Shown in pieces: positions 57,999 through 64,000 of a stretch of DNA of 64,000 nt (the stretch's first letter is position 1; the number at the start of each line of letters is the position of its first letter). Source of the DNA: Heyndrickxia vini. GTDB lineage: Bacteria; Bacillota; Bacilli; Bacillales; Bacillaceae_C. The stretch lies in contig NZ_CP065425.1 in the NCBI RefSeq assembly GCF_016772275.1, forward strand, positions 1,474,001 to 1,538,000, read 5' to 3'. The notes under the pieces were generated by a model, which was given only the letters and a program-made list of their open reading frames with translations, was not told where the DNA came from and searched no databases. Both the position numbers and the translations under genes were made by a program.

Positions 57999-59542
57999 TA
58001 CAAAAACTTTCTAATAAACGGGATATATGTTAAGTCGGATCTTTTTATAAGTTTTGTAGCAAGCATTAGCACAAGGTAAATGAAAATTGTTAAAAGGATC
58101 CCGATAACTAATTTAATAAATATACTATCATGTAATAAATAGTGTTCCTTCCACCAATAAACAATTAATCCTGTTAATACTGTGCCGAAAATAAATTTTA
58201 CATACTCACGTACATAAATAGTAAATTGTATTTTCTTAATTACAGTGGCGAAATGGAGTAAAGTAACTAATAAAGTACTGGTCATTATTCCTAATGCTGC
58301 TCCAGTAATTCCGAAGTCGGGCTTTGATGCAAGTACAAAAATTAGTCCAAGCTTGACAACAGCACCAAGTAAACTATTAATCATTGCTGCCCTTGCAAGG
58401 TCTAAAGCCTGTAATGTCGCTTGTAAAGGGCCTTGATAATATTGGAAAATAAAAAATGGAGCCATTAGTTTAACTAAGTTGGTACCATTTGTAGATCCAT
58501 ACATCATTTGCATTAATGGTTCGGCAAAGAGATATAAAATAACAACGGATATTCCCCCTGCAAGAAGTGCAAATCGAAGGGCTTGCTGAAGTCGATGTTC
58601 GACTAAATGAAAATTTCGTTGCGATGTTGCTTCACTTATTGCTGGAACAAGTGCGGTTGAAAGTGAATGGGTGACAAAGGATGGAAGCATAAGTAAAGGC
58701 ATTGCAAAACCTGTCAAGACACCATATTCTTTTGTAGCAAGGGTGGCAGTTAATCCTGCGATAGCAAGAGCATGTGAGACGACAATAGGTTCAAAAAACC
58801 ATGAAATATTCCCAATAAAACGACTTCCTGTTGTTGGCAATGCAACTCTCATTAGTTCATGAAACGTTTCTTTTCCTGCACTTACCGCTTGAAAAAATTT
58901 CTTACGCACTTTGAATTTCTTCCGTAGTTTGAACATCGTAAACATATAGGCAAGTGAAGCAAGTTCACCGATAATGGAAGCAATCATGGCTCCTGCAGCG
59001 GCATATTCAATGCCATATGGTAAAAATGCTGTTGTTAGGACCGCAATCAAAATAATTCGTACAGTTTGTTCAAGTACTTGCGATATAGCGTATGGCTTCA
59101 TATTTTGCATCCCTTGAAAATATCCTCTTAAAACAGCAGAAACCGCTACGATTGGAATTATTGGTGAGATAGCCACTAATGGATAATAGATGCGTGGGTC
59201 TGTAAATAATGTTTTCGTTAAATACGGCGCAGATAATATAAGTCCTGGCGTAAAAATTAGTGATAATGAAATCGTAATCGATAAAGAAACTGCAAGAATT
59301 TTTTTTGTTTTTTGACGATCCCCGATGGCGGCTGCTTCAGCAATACATTTTGAAATAGCTACAGGAAGTCCCAGTTGTGTTATTGTAATAACTAGCATTA
59401 AGGTAGGAAAAGCCATCATATAAAGACCTACACCTTCTCCACCAATAAAGCGTGCGATCACCATGCGATTTATGAATCCTAAGACCCTCGTAAAAAGTCC
59501 GGCAATTAATAAGATCATTGTTCCTTTTAAAAACTTTGACAT
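57998..59542 (-). CDS. spoVB: Stage V sporulation protein B, lipid II flippase-like MOP transporter
   Basis: 514 residues with about 14 membrane helices. FLKGTMILLIAGLFTRVLGFINRMVIARFIGGEGVGLYMMAFP is the N-terminal SpoVB signature of the MOP/polysaccharide-flippase superfamily. It is required for spore cortex synthesis in B. subtilis. ATG at 59542 with AAGGTAGG upstream. Orientation opposite to comN and secDF. Confidence 0.94.
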   Translation of the reverse strand: MSKFLKGTMILLIAGLFTRVLGFINRMVIARFIGGEGVGLYMMAFPTLMLVITITQLGLPVAISKCIAEAAAIGDRQKTKKILAVSLSITISLSLIFTPGLILSAPYLTKTLFTDPRIYYPLVAISPIIPIVAVSAVLRGYFQGMQNMKPYAISQVLEQTVRIILIAVLTTAFLPYGIEYAAAGAMIASIIGELASLAYMFTMFKLRKKFKVRKKFFQAVSAGKETFHELMRVALPTTGSRFIGNISWFFEPIVVSHALAIAGLTATLATKEYGVLTGFAMPLLMLPSFVTHSLSTALVPAISEATSQRNFHLVEHRLQQALRFALLAGGISVVILYLFAEPLMQMMYGSTNGTNLVKLMAPFFIFQYYQGPLQATLQALDLARAAMINSLLGAVVKLGLIFVLASKPDFGITGAALGIMTSTLLVTLLHFATVIKKIQFTIYVREYVKFIFGTVLTGLIVYWWKEHYLLHDSIFIKLVIGILLTIFIYLVLMLATKLIKRSDLTYIPFIRKFL

Positions 59543-59651
59543 CCATGTTTACCTACCTTCTCAAATACAGGATTTTCATATACAATAAAATGTATATGCA
59601 ACATAGTGGACAAAGCATGACAAGTTCATTTTTTTGAAGGGGCGAAAGGGG

Positions 59652-59963
59652 ATGCAGGAAGTCGATCAATTGTACGATAAATATTTTATTCTGTTAGAAC
59701 CAGCATTAAAAAGTAAATTAGATGAGTTGGATTTTATGGGCTACGAACATGTATCAATGGAAGAATTGTGGAAGTATTTAACAAAGAAAAAATGGAAAAA
59801 AAGAAAAAGTGAAATTCATATTCACGAGCTCGTTTCCGATATTCTTGCATTAAAAGCAGGGGATTTTATGAATTTCGCTGCAATTGAAGCCTATCGTTCA
59901 CCAAATTGGTTTGCGGAATTGAATGAAGATGAATTGCAAGAATTATTGAAGCCAAATGATTAA
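59652..59963 (+). CDS. comN: Post-transcriptional regulator ComN (YrzD)
   Basis: 103 residues, charged and soluble. EELWKYLTKKKWKKRKSEIHIHELVSDILALKAGDFMNFAAIEAYR is the family signature. In B. subtilis ComN controls comE operon mRNA and localises near DivIVA. ATG at 59652 is eight bases after GAAGGGG. Confidence 0.85.
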   Translation: MQEVDQLYDKYFILLEPALKSKLDELDFMGYEHVSMEELWKYLTKKKWKKRKSEIHIHELVSDILALKAGDFMNFAAIEAYRSPNWFAELNEDELQELLKPND

Positions 59964-60015
59964 TACATTTTCGATTTTCATAAATTTGCGAAATATCCAC
60001 AAATAAAAAGAAAAA

Positions 60016-60044
60016 TTGACACATTTTTTTTTCTGATTCATAAT
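60016..60044 (+). promoter_or_regulatory. Promoter of secDF
   Basis: TTGACA and CATAAT, 17 bases apart, about 80 bases before the start codon. Confidence 0.75.
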
Positions 60045-60125
60045 GTTAATAACTGTTTTTTTATAAGTGTACAAGCTACATATAAGTTGTGGTGCTTTTC
60101 TAATTTGCTAGGGAGGATTTACATA

Positions 60126-62387
60126 ATGGTAAAAAGAAGTCGTATCGTCGCCTTTTTCTTAATAGTTTTACTATTTGCGGGATTAATGGGCGGAACAACT
60201 AATAAGATTTTGAAAAATATTAATCTCGGTTTGGATTTACAAGGCGGATTTGAGGTTCTTTATAAAGTAGAGCCAGCCAAAAAAGGCCAAAAAATTACTA
60301 ACGATGTGTTAAAGAACACTGTAGAGGCTTTGGACCGCCGTGTCAATGCCCTAGGGGTAAATGAGCCGATTATTCAAATTGAAGGGAAAGACCAGATTCG
60401 TGTTCAACTTGCTGGTGTCAAAGACCAAAAAGAAGCCCGCGACATATTAGCTACAACTGCTAATATATCTTTCCGAGATGTCAATGACAAGAAATTAATG
60501 GATGGAACTGATTTAGTAGAAGGGAAAGCGAAACAATCCTATACTGATACAGGGAAACCGAATGTTGTCTTACAAGTGAAAGATCGAAAAACATTTCACG
60601 ATGTAACGAAGAAAATAGTAGATATGGCCCCAAATAACCAATTGATTATTTGGCTGGATTTCGAAGAAGGCAAAGATTCTTATAAAAAAGAAGTAACGAA
60701 GAAAGATCCTAAATTTCTTTCAAATCCAAATGTAAATGAAGTATTTAATACAGATACTGTCACGATCGAAGGGAACTTTACGGTAGAGGAAGCGCAAAAC
60801 CTTGCATCATTATTAAAAGCAGGTGCCCTTCCTGTGAAACTAGTAGAAACGTATTCGACATCAGTCGGTGCGAAATTTGGTGAACACGCTTTAAATAAAA
60901 CGGTTGATGCAGGCATTATCGGAGTAGCCATTGTATTCTTATTCATGTTACTTTATTATCGCTTCCCAGGTTTTATTGCCATTGTAACACTTGCAATTTA
61001 TATTTATTTAACATTGCTTGTATTCCAATTAATTCACGGAGTATTAACTTTGCCGGGAATTGCCGCATTAATCCTCGGGGTCGGGATGGCTGTCGATGCG
61101 AATATTATTACCTATGAGCGGGTCAAAGAGGAATTGAAAGTTGGCCGATCGGTAAAGGCCGCCTTTGCAGCGGGTAATAAATCCTCATTTATGACGATTT
61201 TTGATGCGAATATTACAACGATTTTAGCTGCTGTTGTCTTATTCGTTTATGGGTCAAGCTCTGTAAAAGGATTCGCAACCCTTTTAATTATTAGTATTTT
61301 ATTAAGCTTTGTCACAGCTGTTTACGGTTCAAGACTATTATTAGGCTTATGGGTAAATAGTAATATCTTTAAGAAAAAACCAAGCTGGTTTGGTGTAAAT
61401 AAAAAAGATATTCATGATATAACGGAAAATATGGATGCACACAAGCTTTCAACACGTTTTGACCGCTTTGATTTTGTAAAACACCATAATAAATTTTTTG
61501 TGTTTTCAATTGTGTTGACGATTATAGGAATCATCGCATTATCGGTTTTCCGCCTGAATTTAAGTATTGATTATACTAAAGGAACCCGTGTAGAAGTGCT
61601 GTCAAAACAATCTTTAACAACATCACAATTACAATCTGATTTGAAAACATTAAAATTAACTCCAGAAGATATTGTTATGTCTGGGAATAAAAATGAGATC
61701 GGTGTTATGCGATTTAAAGATACTTTTAATAAAGCAGAAGTAGCGCATATCACTGATTATTTCACAAAAAAATATGGTCCAACAAATGTTAGTACAGTTT
61801 CTCCAACAGTTGGGAAGGAACTTGCAAAAAATGCGTTTATTTCACTTATTCTTGCTGCAATCGGAATCATCATTTATGTAGCTATCCGGTTTGAATGGCG
61901 GATGGGTGTTGCGGCTATCATTGCGTTATTACATGATGCATTTTTAATGGTAACTTTCTTTAGTATTACTAGACTGGAAGTTGATTTAACATTTATTGCG
62001 GCAATCTTGACCATTATTGGTTACTCGATTAATGATACAATCGTTACGTTTGACCGTATTCGGGATCATTCAAGGTTTAAAGGCCGCTTTAAAACAGCTG
62101 AAGATATTGCAGAAGTTGTAAATGTTGGTTTACGCCAAACAATGACACGTTCAATTAATACTGTATTAACCGTTGTAATTACGGCTGCCGCATTATTTAT
62201 ATTCGGTAGTGAATCAATTCAAAACTTTTCAATTGCCTTGCTTGTTGGTTTGATTATGGGTTGTTATTCTTCAATTTTCATTGCAGCTCAACTTTGGTAC
62301 GTATTTAAAAAGCGTGAATTAAAGAAAAAAGGACCAATCAAAACAGTAAAAGAAAAACGCAAATGGTCTGATGAACCTCAAGTATAA
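60126..62387 (+). CDS. secDF: Protein translocase subunit SecDF (fused)
   Basis: 753 residues. SecD half: NINLGLDLQGGFEVLYKV, the P1 domain and GVGMAVDANIITYERVKEEL. SecF half: SIDYTKGTRVEVLSKQ and IIGYSINDTIVTFDRIRDH. About 12 membrane helices in all. A proton-driven RND-type helper of Sec export; with YajC (55749) it would also serve export of the vWA protein. ATG 60126 follows TAGGGAGG. The natural fusion of SecD and SecF is common in Bacillus. Confidence 0.97.
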   Translation: MVKRSRIVAFFLIVLLFAGLMGGTTNKILKNINLGLDLQGGFEVLYKVEPAKKGQKITNDVLKNTVEALDRRVNALGVNEPIIQIEGKDQIRVQLAGVKDQKEARDILATTANISFRDVNDKKLMDGTDLVEGKAKQSYTDTGKPNVVLQVKDRKTFHDVTKKIVDMAPNNQLIIWLDFEEGKDSYKKEVTKKDPKFLSNPNVNEVFNTDTVTIEGNFTVEEAQNLASLLKAGALPVKLVETYSTSVGAKFGEHALNKTVDAGIIGVAIVFLFMLLYYRFPGFIAIVTLAIYIYLTLLVFQLIHGVLTLPGIAALILGVGMAVDANIITYERVKEELKVGRSVKAAFAAGNKSSFMTIFDANITTILAAVVLFVYGSSSVKGFATLLIISILLSFVTAVYGSRLLLGLWVNSNIFKKKPSWFGVNKKDIHDITENMDAHKLSTRFDRFDFVKHHNKFFVFSIVLTIIGIIALSVFRLNLSIDYTKGTRVEVLSKQSLTTSQLQSDLKTLKLTPEDIVMSGNKNEIGVMRFKDTFNKAEVAHITDYFTKKYGPTNVSTVSPTVGKELAKNAFISLILAAIGIIIYVAIRFEWRMGVAAIIALLHDAFLMVTFFSITRLEVDLTFIAAILTIIGYSINDTIVTFDRIRDHSRFKGRFKTAEDIAEVVNVGLRQTMTRSINTVLTVVITAAALFIFGSESIQNFSIALLVGLIMGCYSSIFIAAQLWYVFKKRELKKKGPIKTVKEKRKWSDEPQV

Positions 62388-62392
62388 TCAAT

Positions 62393-62434
62393 AAAAAAAG
62401 CTATCTGATGAATCAAAGTCAGATAGCTTTTTTG
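62393..62434 (+). terminator. Terminator after secDF
   Basis: AAAAGCTATCTGA pairs with TCAGATAGCTTTT over a 10-base loop, then TTTG. Confidence 0.93.
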
Positions 62435-62487
62435 TTGTACAGTGTACTGTTAAATATATTGCGAAATTCTAATCGCATTGAACATTA

Positions 62488-62516
62488 GTGACAGCTAGTT
62501 TTGTAAATTGTATAAT
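62488..62516 (+). promoter_or_regulatory. Promoter of recJ
   Basis: GTGACA and TATAAT with 17 bases between, 25 bases before the recJ start. Confidence 0.75.
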
Positions 62517-62540
62517 AGGAAAGGTTGAAGGGGTGGAAAT

Positions 62541-64000
62541 ATGTTAAAGTCAAAGACCCGTTGGATTGTACAGAAAACAGATGAAAATGCAATAGAACAT
62601 CTCGTAAAAGAGTTAAACATTACTCCGCTAGTAGCCGCATTATTGGTTAATCGTGGAATGACTGAAATAGAAGAAGCCCGTAACTTTATATTCAGTGAAG
62701 GGGAGGATTTTCATGATCCTTTTCTCCTTCATAGTATGGAAAAAGCAGTTAAAAGAATTCGCCAAGCAATTGATGAAGGCGAACAAATTTTGGTATATGG
62801 CGATTATGACGCAGATGGTGTGACAAGTACTTCTGTTATGATAACTGTGTTGCGTGATTTAGGTGCGAATGTTGATTTTTATATACCAAACCGATTTACG
62901 GAAGGCTACGGTCCAAATGAAGAAGCATTTCGCTGGGCTTCATCGATTGGAATTAAGCTTATTATAACGGTCGATACTGGAATAGCAGCTATACATGAGG
63001 CAAACATTGCAGAAGAACTAGGTATAGACTTAATCATTACGGATCATCATGAACCAGGTCCAATCTTGCCAGGTGCCTTGGCAATCGTTCATCCGAATCA
63101 CCCCGAAAGCATCTATCCATTTAAAGAACTAGCTGGTGTCGGTGTGGCGTTTAAAGTTGCACATGCACTATATGGACGTGTTCCGGAACATTTGGTAGAT
63201 TTGGCTTCAATAGGAACAATCGCAGATTTAGTTCCTTTGCGGGGAGAAAACCGGTTGATCGTTAAACATGGTCTAAAAAAATTAGCCGTAACTGAGCGGC
63301 CGGGATTACAGGCATTATTTGAAATTACCAAAACAAAGCAATCAGATATAAATGAGGAAACAATCGGATTCGTCATCGGTCCACGCTTAAATGCTGCAGG
63401 TAGATTGGATAGTGCTGATCCTGCTGTAGAATTACTTTTGAGTAATGAGCAACAAGAAGCATTAAATATTGCAAAAGAAATTGATGAAATGAATAAAGAA
63501 CGCCAGGCTATCGTCAATGAAATAACGAATGAAGCGATAGAAATGGTTGAAAATGACCCTGATTTAAAAGATAGTCATGTATTAGTAATCGGTAAAGAGG
63601 GCTGGAATGCAGGGGTTATCGGAATTGTTGCATCCCGATTAGTTGATAAGTTTTATCGTCCAACTATCGTATTGAGTTATGATCGAACCACGAATTTGGC
63701 AAAGGGGTCCGCACGCAGTATTGCAGGATTTGATTTGTTTAGAAATTTATCTACCTGTCGCGATATTTTACCCCACTTTGGTGGGCACACGATGGCAGCT
63801 GGAATGACGTTAAATATAGATGATGTTGGTGATTTGCGTTTGCGTTTAAACGAGTTAGCACGTGAAATCCTAACGAAGGAGGACTTTGTACCTTTAACTG
63901 CAATTGATGCTGTTATTCCGTTAGAAGATATTCATCTTGAATCGATTCAACAACTACGATTGCTTGAACCATATGGGATGGCAAATCCTAAGCCGAAAGT
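62541..64000 (+). CDS. recJ: Single-stranded-DNA exonuclease RecJ, N-terminal part
   Basis: 486 codons are visible, running off the right edge. DYDADGVTSTS (motif I), VDTGI and DHHEPG (motif III) form the DHH phosphoesterase core, and GGHTMAAGMTL is the DHHA1 domain signature. A 5'-3' exonuclease in recombination and mismatch repair. ATG 62541 follows GGGGTGG. The C-terminal part is outside the window. Confidence 0.96.
   Translation, partial: MLKSKTRWIVQKTDENAIEHLVKELNITPLVAALLVNRGMTEIEEARNFIFSEGEDFHDPFLLHSMEKAVKRIRQAIDEGEQILVYGDYDADGVTSTSVMITVLRDLGANVDFYIPNRFTEGYGPNEEAFRWASSIGIKLIITVDTGIAAIHEANIAEELGIDLIITDHHEPGPILPGALAIVHPNHPESIYPFKELAGVGVAFKVAHALYGRVPEHLVDLASIGTIADLVPLRGENRLIVKHGLKKLAVTERPGLQALFEITKTKQSDINEETIGFVIGPRLNAAGRLDSADPAVELLLSNEQQEALNIAKEIDEMNKERQAIVNEITNEAIEMVENDPDLKDSHVLVIGKEGWNAGVIGIVASRLVDKFYRPTIVLSYDRTTNLAKGSARSIAGFDLFRNLSTCRDILPHFGGHTMAAGMTLNIDDVGDLRLRLNELAREILTKEDFVPLTAIDAVIPLEDIHLESIQQLRLLEPYGMANPKPK

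Noticed and set aside
62439-62450. ACAGT-GT-ACTGT inverted repeat before recJ as a possible SOS box
   Set aside because: It does not fit the Bacillus LexA consensus (CGAAC-N4-GTTCG type) and the arms are only 5 bases.

Overview
The window is a low-GC Firmicutes chromosome segment, almost certainly from an endospore-forming Bacillaceae. The evidence is the gene order hemL-spoVID-ysxE-valS-folC ... spoIIB-maf-radC-mreBCD-minCD-spoIVFAB ... rplU-prp-rpmA-spo0B-obg-pheBA-niaR-nifS-nadBCA-safA ... bofC-ruvAB-queA-tgt-yajC ... spoVB-comN-secDF-recJ. This closely follows the Bacillus subtilis arrangement, with strong AGGAGG-type ribosome binding sites, frequent TTG/GTG starts and a valine T-box. I see no tRNA, rRNA, CRISPR array, transposase or prophage.

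Layout. 1-2870: end of hemL, a degenerate intergenic repeat, then spore genes spoVID and ysxE. 2866-7667: a small membrane protein, the T-box-controlled valS and folC. 7781-27400 is the accessory part. B. subtilis has only comC between folC and spoIIB, but here there is a complete Gram-positive type IV pilus locus. It contains a membrane GAF-GGDEF cyclase, a secreted von Willebrand A protein, a convergent operon of three minor-pilin-like proteins, three uncharacterised accessory proteins, then pilB-pilT-pilC, a major pilin with its own promoter, pilD, pilMNO and a second pilin. 27502-36100: spoIIB, maf, radC, cell-shape genes mreBCD, division-site genes minCD, and the spoIVFA-spoIVFB sigma-K checkpoint pair. 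36199-42786: an RNase E/G gene, the L21-leader/rplU-prp-rpmA operon, spo0B-obg, pheB-pheA and the repressor niaR. 42851-47619: divergent nifS and nadBCA around a NiaR operator. 47782-51619: spore coat safA, a CotS-type kinase-like gene, a YhcN/YlaJ lipoprotein and bofC. 51715-56042: ruvAB-queA-tgt-yajC. 56103-64000: yrzE with an apparent 1-nt frameshift, a DUF421 protein, an inverted pair of repeats, spoVB, comN, secDF and the start of recJ.

How it fits together. The pilus locus is self-contained: extension and retraction ATPases, platform protein, peptidase, PilMNO inner complex, two FTLIE/LTLIE-type pilins, three minor-pilin-like proteins and a probable surface adhesin. The adjacent cyclase and the MshEN-like N-terminus of PilB suggest local cyclic-di-GMP control; that is an inference. 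The genes at 15940, 17089 and 17849 have no obvious counterpart in Gram-negative systems and may adapt the machine to a thick cell wall; this is the most novel part of the window.

Small repeats are scattered between genes. One lies in the valS leader between the T-box terminator and the start codon, and a related sequence appears to have become coding in the leader of the second pilin.
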